The position numbers were made by a program, and so were the translations under genes. 64,000 nt of DNA, taken from G963677445 sp963678275 (GTDB taxonomy: Bacteria > Bacteroidota > Ignavibacteria > Ignavibacteriales > Melioribacteraceae). The DNA is taken from positions 3,472,001-3,536,000 of the forward strand of contig OY782765.1 of the NCBI GenBank assembly GCA_963678275.1, read 5' to 3'. Of the stretch, positions 20,446-28,503 are shown piece after piece (position 1 is the first letter of the stretch; every line of letters begins with the position of its first letter). Under the pieces are notes generated by a model. It ran no database searches and had not been told where the DNA came from. It saw nothing but the letters and a program-made list of their open reading frames with translations.

Positions 20446-20476
20446 GCCGGACTTATCTTTAGGTCCGGCATTTTTA
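20446..20476 (+). terminator. Intrinsic terminator after the surface operon
   Basis: A perfect GCCGGAC/GTCCGGC stem with a ten-base loop is followed by ATTTTTATTATT. It lies about 150 bases past the third gene of the surface operon and just before the DUF2064 gene, so it could end the operon or attenuate the next gene. Confidence 0.75.
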
Positions 20477-20490
20477 TTATTGGAAACGAG

Positions 20491-21162
20491 ATGATTGAGA
20501 GAAGAGCGCTTATAATTTTTGGTAAGTATCCCGAAGAAGGAAGAGTAAAAACCAGAATTGCTTCTACCGAAGGGGAAAAAACCGCACTTGATTTTTATAC
20601 AAATTGCGTGACATATATTACCGCGGAAGCGGAAAAATTACGGATTGCCGGCACAAGGGTTTTCTTTTTTTATGAAACCGGACCGGGTGAACAGATTGTA
20701 AGGCAGTGGATTGGTTATCCTTTCCAGTTTGTGCCCCAGTCGGATGGAAACCTGGGTGAAAAAATGGAGGAAGCTTTCCGGATTGTATTCGACGGCGGAT
20801 TTGACAAAGTTGTAATAATCGGCACCGATGTTCCCGATATGAGCAGCGCCTATATCAAAAAAGCATTCGAAAAATTAACCGATTATGATATAGTCGCCGG
20901 TCCCTCGAGTGACGGGGGATATAACCTTCTCGGGCTTAATAAACATGAACCGGCGCTTTTCAGAAACATCATCTGGAGCTCAGAAGAAGTGCTGGAAAAA
21001 ACAACCGAAATTGCCGCCTCTTTTCATTTAAATATCAACCTTCTCGATGAACTGACAGATATTGATACCGGCCCTGAATTAAGAGCATGGCTTAAAAGTG
21101 AAAAGGGCAATAAAGAATTAAAACTCTCTCTCCTTAATATTCTTTTGAGACACACCGGTTAA
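20491..21162 (+). CDS. TIGR04282/DUF2064 family glycosyltransferase
   Basis: This 223-residue protein has a GT-A-like nucleotide-sugar fold. The N-terminus LIIFGKYPEEGRVKTRIAS matches the family signature of DUF2064/TIGR04282, proteins associated in some bacteria with arsenosugar biosynthesis. The family's IIGTDVPDMS metal-binding segment and GPSSDGGYNLLGL are both present, so the active site looks intact. The start is ATG 15 bases past a terminator stem, preceded by GGAAACGAG. Neighbouring arsenic genes are not seen here, so the arsenosugar assignment is by family name only. Confidence 0.85.
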   Translation: MIERRALIIFGKYPEEGRVKTRIASTEGEKTALDFYTNCVTYITAEAEKLRIAGTRVFFFYETGPGEQIVRQWIGYPFQFVPQSDGNLGEKMEEAFRIVFDGGFDKVVIIGTDVPDMSSAYIKKAFEKLTDYDIVAGPSSDGGYNLLGLNKHEPALFRNIIWSSEEVLEKTTEIAASFHLNINLLDELTDIDTGPELRAWLKSEKGNKELKLSLLNILLRHTG

Positions 21163-21575
21163 ATTTTCTCCCCGCTTTTTCTAAAAGACCAGCCCGGCCG
21201 GGGGGAAATACCTAATCGGGGTAAAATATTTACCATTTTATTCATAAGGCATAAGGTTTAGTTCAGGTTGGGAAATCCTCGTTACTAAGGTTAAAAAATA
21301 AAGAATAAGGTTTCTTTACATTCCTTTCATTCCTAATTCCTAATTCCTAATTCCTAATTCCTAATTCCTAATTCCTAATTCCTAATTCCTAATTCCTAAT
21401 TCTTAATTCTTAATTCCTAATTTATTGTTTTGATGATTTAGTGGCGTTTTTTCAGCAATATTTTTACGCTTGATGTTACTTTATGATTTTAATTATTCAT
21501 TGTTAATTACAATCTTGTCATTTTACGAAGAATTTCACTGATTATAAAATTATTACCAAACAGGGTATTAAATTT
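21163..21575. repeat. Spacer with heptamer tandem array
   Basis: This is a repeat-derived spacer between convergent genes. An AAGGTT block (about 21240-21315) is followed by a tandem array of TTCCTAA (21330-21420, 13 units of 7 bp, two of them TTCTTAA). A degenerate TGATGATTTAGTGGCG and ACGAAGAATTTCACTG tail follows (to about 21545). No gene is visible. Confidence 0.85.
21330..21420. repeat. Tandem heptamer (TTCCTAA)13
   Basis: Thirteen consecutive 7-bp units fill 91 bases exactly; two units are TTCTTAA. The same heptamer, in runs of two to five, follows most AAGGTT modules elsewhere (for example about 1590-1625, 23160-23200, 36920-36960). The array resembles cyanobacterial STRR-type heptamers in style, not in sequence. 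Confidence 0.9.
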
Positions 21576-22766
21576 TTATATTGCCGGATTCATACACCTG
21601 CCCATAAAAATTATGGTATTAGTATTCTTCTCAATTATGAAATACAAAAAAGGATGGTCAAATTTTAATTTCTTATTATCTGAATAACCGGTAAAATAAT
21701 CAAGCCTCGAAAATGTCGCTGCCGAAGCTTCGCTGCCTTCTTCATTAACTTCAATAAACGCCTTGTGTCCTATCTTACTAATTTTCAGGTCACAGTCATT
21801 TCCCTCACACATCGGATAAAATTCCGCGGAATCTCCAAATGCTTTCAATATCCCTAAATCCTGAAATTCTTTCACAAATTTTTCATTTTTATAGTTTGCG
21901 GTAAATTTAGGAAGGTATAGATCATATTTAATAAGGCTTCTATCTCCAAATAATTTTTCTATCCCCGCTTCCTTTATCTCTTTCTCCAAAGAATATATTC
22001 CATGTATTTTGAATGGTAAAACAAAAATCATTTCATGTTTGCCATTTTTATAGGGCAACTTAATAATCGCTGAATTGCTGAAATATCTATACTGGTAATA
22101 ACCTTCCTTCCTCATAAAATCTGTAGTAATTTTCTTTCCATCTGCCAGATAAAATGTATCCTTTAATGTCTGGTCTTTTTTAAACGCTTCGGCCCAGTCA
22201 TCCTTAAAATAAATCGCGTTCGTAAGAATTAATTGAGAATGTTTATTTCCTTTTTCAGGCTTAAGCAGTTTCTCTATTTTGTTATTTGTTTTTTTACTTA
22301 CCCATTCATTCACTAAATTGACCGCGTCGTTATACTCATGAAACTGAAAAATATCAGAGTTAAAGTATGTCCGGAGATTTGTTTTATATTTATTATTTAG
22401 TTTGAATTTTTCTCTGACACAAAGCGCGTTGGCGATAGAAAGCTGAAACTTTTCTTCACTTTGGGATTCGTTGAGATTGTTAATAAATTCACTATACTTA
22501 TTTAAAAAATCGTCATTATTCTCATCAAAATGGAGAACCTTTTTTATTTCGTCACTGGTTTTCCCCTCACTTCCTGTATACACAAGAGCCATTGTTATAG
22601 AAAGACTTAAGGGTGAAAAAATTATGTTTTCATCAGTTCCTTTTACCATTTCCATATACATATCAAGAGCGAATCTGTTCACTGATTCAGAATAATTTAT
22701 ATATTCCTGCGCGTCAACCCTCTCAATCGCAAAAGCCAATATTAAAAGAAGAATTATTTTTTTCAC
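21576..22766 (-). CDS. Secreted serpin (serine-protease-inhibitor family)
   Basis: This is a full-length 396-residue serpin with a signal peptide (cleavage near VDA-Q, residue 19). Family landmarks are NIIFSPLSLSITMALVYTGS near the N-terminus, the LILTNAIYFKDDWAEAF shutter strand, and a C-terminal HPFLYFIIEKN..IIFMGR motif. The reactive-centre hinge reads EEGSEASAAT at 342-351, with small residues at P15-P9, the pattern of inhibitory serpins. Ungapped alignment to antitrypsin puts P1 near Phe358, but the loop is about three residues longer, so P1 is uncertain. The start is GTG at 22766 with GGGAT upstream. It is monocistronic. Its likely role is protection against external or own secreted proteases. 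Confidence 0.93.
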   Translation of the reverse strand: MKKIILLLILAFAIERVDAQEYINYSESVNRFALDMYMEMVKGTDENIIFSPLSLSITMALVYTGSEGKTSDEIKKVLHFDENNDDFLNKYSEFINNLNESQSEEKFQLSIANALCVREKFKLNNKYKTNLRTYFNSDIFQFHEYNDAVNLVNEWVSKKTNNKIEKLLKPEKGNKHSQLILTNAIYFKDDWAEAFKKDQTLKDTFYLADGKKITTDFMRKEGYYQYRYFSNSAIIKLPYKNGKHEMIFVLPFKIHGIYSLEKEIKEAGIEKLFGDRSLIKYDLYLPKFTANYKNEKFVKEFQDLGILKAFGDSAEFYPMCEGNDCDLKISKIGHKAFIEVNEEGSEASAATFSRLDYFTGYSDNKKLKFDHPFLYFIIEKNTNTIIFMGRCMNPAI

Positions 22767-23592
22767 TTTTTATCCCAATTAGTTAAAAACTATAAAAAGC
22801 AATATAATTATTAAAAAGTTAAAATCATCTTTCGGACGGCAAAACCCAAATCGTAAAACAAAATATTGCTGCCCAAACCCAATCAGTCTTTTTATCCCAA
22901 ACAAAAAGAGACCGTTTAATACATTTTCAATTCATCATAATATAATAAGGAAAATCTTAAATACAAAAATATGTTCGTATTTTTCAGTACGATATTTTCA
23001 GACTTGTTTTCTTCCCACATATATTATTAATTATTGCGTTATTTAAAACATCATAATCTAATCCCGATACCGAAAAATAAAAAAGGCAATAAGGTTGATT
23101 CTTTGGGAGGGGAATCCTCAGCTACTAAGGTTAAAAAATATAGAATAAGGTTTCATTACATTCCTTTCATTCCTAATCCCTAATTCCTAATTCTTAATTC
23201 TCCTCCCCGCCGTCACTCAACGCGGACATCATACTCTTACTCTGATTTTTTAATACCGATACCGAAAAATAAAAAAGGCAATAAGGTTAATTTTTTGGGT
23301 TGGGAAATCCTCTGCTACTAAGGTTAAAAAACAAAGAATAAGGTTTCATTACATTCCTTTCATTCCTAATTCCTCATTCCTAATTCTTAATTTTCCTTCG
23401 CCCAACCCGGCCATCATACTCCTACTTTTACTCTAACTCTGATTTTTTAATACCGATACCGAAAAATAAAAAAGGCAATAAGGTTAATTCTTTGGGAGGG
23501 AAATCCTCTGCTACTAAGGTTAAAAAACAAAGAATAAGGTTTCATTTCATTCCTAATTCCTAATTATTAATTATTAATTGTCAATTACATTC
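22767..23592. repeat. Spacer with three tandem repeat-module triplets
   Basis: About 22767-23060 is AT-rich unique sequence that should hold the serpin promoter. From 23065 to 23590 the same ~190-bp composite occurs three times in a row: ACCGATACCGAAAAATAAAA, GGCAATAAGGTT, TGCTACTAAGGTTAAAAAA, AATAAGGTTTCATT, TTCCTAATTCC words, then CCCAACCCGG..CTCTTACTC leading into the next unit. No gene is visible. Confidence 0.85.
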
Positions 23593-24894
23593 CTACCTCA
23601 GCAAAACCAGTTTTAAGATTTCAGATTTTCTTCCGGCAGTCACCCGGCAAAAATAGACTCCTGAAACCTCCCCGGAAGCATTCCAGAAAAACCGGTGTTT
23701 TCCTTTATCGAAAAATTCTCTCCCGGCGAGAATATCGATTTTTTCACCAATAACATTATAAATTTCAACCGTAACATTTTCCCTTTCCGGTAAAATAATC
23801 TCAATATTTGTCGCGGGATTAAAAGGATTGGGATAAGCGGCGGCAATGATAAAATCCTCCGCAGGAAAATTTTCTTCAACACCCGCGGGGTCTTCCTTGA
23901 TCGCCATTATCCCTGTAAGCCCCAGGCTAAGCGAAGCGACTTTTTCTATCAGGCTGAAATTAAGTGTGCCTATCAGGTCAAGACTCGTATGATAATATGG
24001 ATTGTGCAAATAATATGGCGGATCATCATTCCAGGGGCGGGCGTTTTCCATAAAAAGAATTGCCGGGAATCCATACTGCTGGTATGAATCATGATCGCTA
24101 TAGGGCACATCATCGGGGGCGTCGTTGGTAATTAACCCGGGGGCATAAAAATCCCTGTAATAATAAGCGTCATTTGCCAGCCACAATGATTGATCATCGG
24201 CAATAACCTCAACATAGTCATAGTGCGCGTTGAAACCTATCATATCGAGAATAACCGCCCCTTTTAAAGGCGCGGAAGAATTGTACATTTTTTCGGCGTC
24301 ATAAAGACTTCCGGCATGATGAATATCAGGCTCCACCGGGTGATATTCCTCGGCGGCAAACGCGATAAGTTTTATTGTGTGCAGAGGTTCGAAAGAATCG
24401 GAAGTATCACTTAAAAGCCGGGCCATTTCCATTATCGCGGCTACCCCGGTCGCGTTATCATCGGCGCCGCGCGCTTTCATTGTCTGCCAGTTATCATCAT
24501 AACCTGCCTCCCTGCTTCCGCTCGCGTCATAATGCGCCCCCGATAAAATTATAGCGGGCTCCGGTAAAGAACCGTTTATTATAGCGATAACATTATATAA
24601 GGGATAAGTATCATAAGGTGAAGCAGCCGAAGGAATATAAAATGTATCTCTTATTACCTCATCCACCCCCGGGAGCGATTCAAAATATTCCGCTATATAC
24701 TCAGCGGCTATATAATTCCCATCAGTAAATGATGAACGCGATTCATGCCCTTCCGCCCATACAAGCTGTTCAATATGCCCTTTAATATTCAGGATTGAAA
24801 GTGAATCGACAAGGGGCAGAATCTGCTCCTGGGCAGATAACCGGATTGTAAATATTAATAAAACTACAGTAATATAATTTTTTATACCGCGCAT
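23593..24894 (-). CDS. Secreted M28 metallopeptidase with T9SS sorting domain
   Basis: This 433-residue zinc peptidase of family M28 (aminopeptidase-like) carries a signal peptide ending SAQ (about 21). The expected di-zinc ligands are all visible: His121 (SGAHYDASG), Asp145 (GADDNATG), Glu182/183 (AFAAEE), Asp217 (LDMIGF) and His302 (YYHTSLD). The last ~80 residues form a type A T9SS C-terminal sorting domain: YPNPFNPATNIEIILPE, VTVEIYNVIGEKI and a final VYFCRVTAG..LVLL. It should therefore be exported by the type IX system and attached or released at the surface. A GAGGTGAAGT site precedes ATG. It stands upstream of a repeat island, with no partner gene in its transcript. Confidence 0.94.
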   Translation of the reverse strand: MRGIKNYITVVLLIFTIRLSAQEQILPLVDSLSILNIKGHIEQLVWAEGHESRSSFTDGNYIAAEYIAEYFESLPGVDEVIRDTFYIPSAASPYDTYPLYNVIAIINGSLPEPAIILSGAHYDASGSREAGYDDNWQTMKARGADDNATGVAAIMEMARLLSDTSDSFEPLHTIKLIAFAAEEYHPVEPDIHHAGSLYDAEKMYNSSAPLKGAVILDMIGFNAHYDYVEVIADDQSLWLANDAYYYRDFYAPGLITNDAPDDVPYSDHDSYQQYGFPAILFMENARPWNDDPPYYLHNPYYHTSLDLIGTLNFSLIEKVASLSLGLTGIMAIKEDPAGVEENFPAEDFIIAAAYPNPFNPATNIEIILPERENVTVEIYNVIGEKIDILAGREFFDKGKHRFFWNASGEVSGVYFCRVTAGRKSEILKLVLLR

Positions 24895-24972
24895 ACTTCA
24901 CCTCGCTATAGTGAAATCAATTTTCCCGCTTTAATAAAAATAATAAAAAAAACAATAACTCAACCTGTTCTC

Positions 24973-25236
24973 TCACCATTTGCGATAATTATCCCCTGGA
25001 GAAACAGGTTTTGAATTTTCTATATTTTTCATAGCTTTTTTCCATCTGAAGAGAGAGATATACAAGGCGAGAATTCCGACTAATATCGCTACAGGAGCAA
25101 ATACAATACCTCTCCAATAATTTGAATAATTCGTCTCACCTTTTAACAATGTGGCGGCGCCAAAAAGAATCAGAATCAACCCGACAAAAACAAATGAAAA
25201 TCTGATCAGTCTTGCCTGCTTTTTTTTATTTACCAT
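24973..25236 (-). CDS. Small two-TM membrane protein, unknown function
   Basis: This is an 87-residue protein with two clear hydrophobic segments (about 12-30 and 43-62), a basic N-terminus (MVNKKKQARLIR) and a polar C-terminal tail ending NYRKW. A near-ideal GGAGGG site precedes ATG. It lies 78 bases upstream of the M28 peptidase on the same strand, and 142 bases after the SdiA-regulated lipoprotein gene, so it could share a transcript with either. I do not recognise a family. Confidence 0.7.
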   Translation of the reverse strand: MVNKKKQARLIRFSFVFVGLILILFGAATLLKGETNYSNYWRGIVFAPVAILVGILALYISLFRWKKAMKNIENSKPVSPGDNYRKW

Positions 25237-25378
25237 TTTCCCTCCTCACTTAATTTTTAAGAGTTAAAAGTTCATAACAAATGTAAAAAGTTTAATCCGG
25301 CTCAGCAAGAATTTCCCCTTACCCTGTAACCTGCCTGCACAAAAAGCAAACTAAAATTAAATTTTTTCAATTCACCAT

Positions 25379-26233
25379 TCATAATTCATCATTCACAATT
25401 AATTTAAGTTTATATACAGAAAGTCTTGCCGCTTTGTCAGGTCCTTCATCCGCGATGATCATCGTGCCGTCAGGTAAAAATGTTATTCCTTCCGGCTGAG
25501 GATGGAAATTTTTATTAAACTTTACAGCAGCCAGTACTTTCCCCGTGCTGTCAACTTCCACCAGTCTGGAATGTTTTCCACCTGTAAGAAAATAGGTGCC
25601 AGAGATAGGATTTCTTTCAATTGACGAGGGATAAAAAGAATGAACATCAAATTTTTCCTTCAGCTCATCAAGATCAATAGCAAAAAACAGCTCTTTTTTT
25701 AGCTCCATCTTATCCAGATCAAAAGGATAAACAGCCCTTTTCCCTTTCAGTTTTTTACTTCCGGGATATTCCTTGCAAACCATCAGAAGCAGTCTTTTTT
25801 CCGGCAGGCAGCAAAGTCCCTCTATATCATTTTTTGAGGCGAATGGAGTCTTATATTTTTTAAACTTTTCCTTCTCACCATCTTTAAGGGGATAAACATA
25901 TATATCACCTTCAGAAGTTGTAAGGTAAATTTTCTCCTCAAAACAGGCTATCCCTTCAAAATCTTCCTTCAGCTCTTTTCCCTTCGGGTCAATTTCTTCA
26001 ATAATCTCACCGGTTCCGGTATCAACAATGTAAATGATACTCCTTTCATCATTATGGCAGTAAACCAGGTTTCCCCCGGCATAGGCGAGGCCGGATATTT
26101 CTCTCAGTCTGCCCGGAAGTTTGAAATGTTTCGCGCTCTCCCTGCTGAATTCATACTTATGCAACATAGACCCGTTTTCGCCGGCGCAGCAGGTCGTCAG
26201 AATAATCAAAAAGATATATATCATTTTTTCCAT
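25379..26233 (-). CDS. SdiA-regulated domain lipoprotein
   Basis: This 284-residue protein has a lipoprotein signal (LILTTC-type lipobox, acylated Cys near residue 15), followed by a beta-propeller of the SdiA-regulated family (PF06977). Recognisable pieces are LREISGLAYAGGNLVYCHND, then DFEGIACFEEKIYLTTSEGD, NDIEGLCCLPEKRLLLMVCK and HPQPEGITFLPDGTMIIADE, a repeating EGI...D..L pattern. The family is thought to be calcium-binding or esterase-like, but its role is not established. It should sit on the periplasmic side of a membrane or on the surface. It is divergent from the next gene across a 284-base spacer. Confidence 0.85.
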   Translation of the reverse strand: MEKMIYIFLIILTTCCAGENGSMLHKYEFSRESAKHFKLPGRLREISGLAYAGGNLVYCHNDERSIIYIVDTGTGEIIEEIDPKGKELKEDFEGIACFEEKIYLTTSEGDIYVYPLKDGEKEKFKKYKTPFASKNDIEGLCCLPEKRLLLMVCKEYPGSKKLKGKRAVYPFDLDKMELKKELFFAIDLDELKEKFDVHSFYPSSIERNPISGTYFLTGGKHSRLVEVDSTGKVLAAVKFNKNFHPQPEGITFLPDGTMIIADEGPDKAARLSVYKLKLIVNDEL

Positions 26234-26517
26234 AATTTCTTCTGAACATTAAATATCAATTATATTGAAAAGAGCTCATAAAATCAAAAAGAATAATTGG
26301 CCTTTTTCAATAGTTTGGCCAACAAATGGAAAAGCCGGTATAACGAGGATGTTACATTCCACAGGCAATTATTTATTTTAATTATTTAAATTTTTAATAT
26401 ATAAAGCCAGTTTTAGCTTGCGCTTAATAGCGGCAAATCGTATTATCGCTGGTCAGGAAAAAGTTTTTTCGAAATGCCGGTTTCAGTTAAATTCAGATCA
26501 AGGCAGAGGAGTAATTA
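26234..26517. promoter_or_regulatory. Divergent promoter spacer
   Basis: This AT-rich spacer lies between divergent genes and carries none of the repeat modules that fill other spacers, so it probably holds both promoters. A TTGGCC..GGCCAA dyad (about 26298-26324) is a possible operator. I do not recognise a riboswitch. Confidence 0.35.
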
Positions 26518-27459
26518 ATGAGTATACAAAGAAAACTTTTGGCCAATCTTCCTACACCTTTAGCGGAGGTGGAATTCAGAGGGGCAAAATTTCGTATCAA
26601 ACGGGATGATCTGACAGGTTCGGAAGTTTCGGGAAATAAAATAAGAAAGCTGGAATTCATTATAGCCGACGCGCAGCGAAAAAATAAGACCAAAATATAT
26701 GCGTGCGGTGGTATACAGTCTAATTTCTGCAGGGCCGCGGTTGCCGCCGCGGTAATGTCGGGACTTCAGAGCAGGGTATACCTTAAAGGAAGTCCTGAGG
26801 ATAATGATTCAGGGAATCATTTTCTTCAAAAACTATTCGGAGCCGAAATTATTTATCTTACCGCTGAAGAGTACAAAGAAGTTGACAGCATTATGACAAT
26901 GGACGCGATGGAAGAAAACGCTTATGTTATTCCCCTCGGCGGTTCGACCCCTGTGGGAACGCTTGGATATGTGGAGTTTATCAAAGAACTTGACTGGCAG
27001 ACCGACACAGGTGAGATATCGGGAGTAATAAGCGCTCTCGGCAGCGGGGGAACAACCGCGGGCATGCTCCTCGGCGCCGCTCTTTATGCTCCTCATCTGA
27101 AAATATATGGTGTAAGTGTCGCTTTTGAAACTGAAATTATCAGGGAAAAAGTCATTTCACTTTCCCGGGAATGCGCCGGGAAATATTATCCGGGCACAGA
27201 AATTAATGAGGAAAACCTGGTAATTATTGACAATTTCCCCGCGGAAGGCTACGATGAAATTTCCCTGGAAAAACTTGAGCTGCTTTCAGAGTTTGCCCGT
27301 TCAACAGGTATTCTTCTCGATCCTGTTTACACCGGGAAAGCATTTTACAGTTTCTATAAAGAGTTTCTTTCAGGCAGCGAATCTTCAGATATAATATTCC
27401 TCCACACAGGAGGTATCTTCGGCGCCCTCGCAAGGTATCAGGAATATCCGGAGTTATAA
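26518..27459 (+). CDS. ACC deaminase / D-cysteine desulfhydrase family PLP enzyme
   Basis: This 313-residue fold-type II PLP enzyme has NLPTPLAEV near the N-terminus and IKRDDLTGSEVSGNKIRKLE at about 27-46, the family signature, with the expected Schiff-base lysine at Lys41. A QSNFCRAAVAAA segment contacts the cofactor phosphate side, and SALGSGGTTAGMLLG is the phosphate-binding loop. The final HTGGIFGALARYQEY block is also typical. From sequence alone I cannot separate 1-aminocyclopropane-1-carboxylate deaminase from D-cysteine desulfhydrase or a D-amino-acid relative; desulfhydrase-like is the commoner function. GAGGAG precedes ATG. It is upstream of the TPR gene, but an 84-base gap containing a TATAAT suggests separate promoters. 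Confidence 0.88.
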   Translation: MSIQRKLLANLPTPLAEVEFRGAKFRIKRDDLTGSEVSGNKIRKLEFIIADAQRKNKTKIYACGGIQSNFCRAAVAAAVMSGLQSRVYLKGSPEDNDSGNHFLQKLFGAEIIYLTAEEYKEVDSIMTMDAMEENAYVIPLGGSTPVGTLGYVEFIKELDWQTDTGEISGVISALGSGGTTAGMLLGAALYAPHLKIYGVSVAFETEIIREKVISLSRECAGKYYPGTEINEENLVIIDNFPAEGYDEISLEKLELLSEFARSTGILLDPVYTGKAFYSFYKEFLSGSESSDIIFLHTGGIFGALARYQEYPEL

Positions 27460-27503
27460 ATTTGTCAGCTAACTTTCTCTGAAACTATACGTCCTATTTC
27501 CTG

Positions 27504-27509
27504 TATAAT
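27504..27509 (+). promoter_or_regulatory. Possible -10 of the TPR gene
   Basis: A TATAAT stands 34 bases before the ATG. No good -35 is seen at 17 bases, so this is a weak call resting on the -10 match and the position alone. Confidence 0.3.
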
Positions 27510-27543
27510 ACGAAACTTTACTATTGTATTTTAAGGGGATAAA

Positions 27544-28503
27544 ATGATTCGTTTAAGGATGTTGGTAATACTGCTCGTTTTGCCTTTCTTTTTCCTTCAG
27601 GCGCAGGATAAAATTGAGCGGGTAAAAGAGTACTACAAAGAAAAGAAATTTGAAGATGCCGTAAAAATTCTTGAAGAAATACTGGATGAGGATGAAAATA
27701 ACGCGGCGGCAAATTATTATATGGCCATTTATTATCTGAATCATAAACGTGATCTGGATGAGGCAGAAGATTACATGGAAACCGCTATTGAAAATGACCC
27801 GCGAAACGCTGAATATCATTTCACAATGGGTAATATTCATGGCGCCCAGGCAAGAGAGGCAAGCGTCTTCACCCAGCTTTTTGATGCCCAAAACTGCAAA
27901 TCTTCATTCGAGAAAGCTGTCGAATGCGATCCTGATTATATCCGGGGAAGAGTGGCTCTTATGCAGTATCATATTCAGGCGCCGGGTATCGCTGGCGGTG
28001 ATATCGACAGCGCTAAAGTACAGGCAGAAGCTTTGCTGAAACTCGATCCTTACCAGGGATACCTGGGCTACGCCGCAATTCATGCTTCACAGGAAGAGTT
28101 TTCCAAAGCGATTGAGTATTTCAACAGGGCAATTGAGAGTGATTCATCAAGACAAGACGCCTGGCATAGAGCCGGATACCTGGCCCTGAGAATGAATGAG
28201 CCTGATGAAGCTGTAAAATATTTTACCGGTATGACCCAAGCGGCTCCCGATAATCCCAATTCGTGGGATTCCCTTGGTGATGGCTACAAAGCCGCGGGAA
28301 ATTATGAAAAAGCGCTCGCAAGCTATCAGAAGGCTGTGGAGATAAATGACACATTCTGGATATCTTTTTTTAACGCCGGAACAATGTGTGAAAAACTGGA
28401 AAAGAAAGAAAGCGCGAAAGAATATTATAAAAAGTATCTCCAAAATGTTGAGGAAGGCAGCTACGCCGACCGCGCCCGTGAAAGATTGGAAGAAATGGAA
28501 TAA
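27544..28503 (+). CDS. Exported TPR-repeat protein
   Basis: This 319-residue protein has a signal peptide (cleavage near LQA-Q, residue 20) followed by about seven tetratricopeptide repeats: for example DAVKILEEILDEDENNAAAN, DEAEDYMETAIENDPRN, KAIEYFNRAIESDSSRQ, EAVKYFTGMTQAAPDNP and KALASYQKAVEIN. TPR arrays mediate protein contacts; here they would lie in the periplasm. A longer insert around residues 100-120 (ASVFTQLFDAQNCKSS) resembles periplasmic TPR proteins of Bacteroidota. AAGGGG precedes ATG. It is the last gene before a large repeat island. The partner is unknown. Confidence 0.9.
   Translation: MIRLRMLVILLVLPFFFLQAQDKIERVKEYYKEKKFEDAVKILEEILDEDENNAAANYYMAIYYLNHKRDLDEAEDYMETAIENDPRNAEYHFTMGNIHGAQAREASVFTQLFDAQNCKSSFEKAVECDPDYIRGRVALMQYHIQAPGIAGGDIDSAKVQAEALLKLDPYQGYLGYAAIHASQEEFSKAIEYFNRAIESDSSRQDAWHRAGYLALRMNEPDEAVKYFTGMTQAAPDNPNSWDSLGDGYKAAGNYEKALASYQKAVEINDTFWISFFNAGTMCEKLEKKESAKEYYKKYLQNVEEGSYADRARERLEEME

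Noticed and set aside
21330..21420. Possible CRISPR-like array of heptamers
   Set aside because: Units are contiguous with no unique spacers, so this is a simple tandem repeat.
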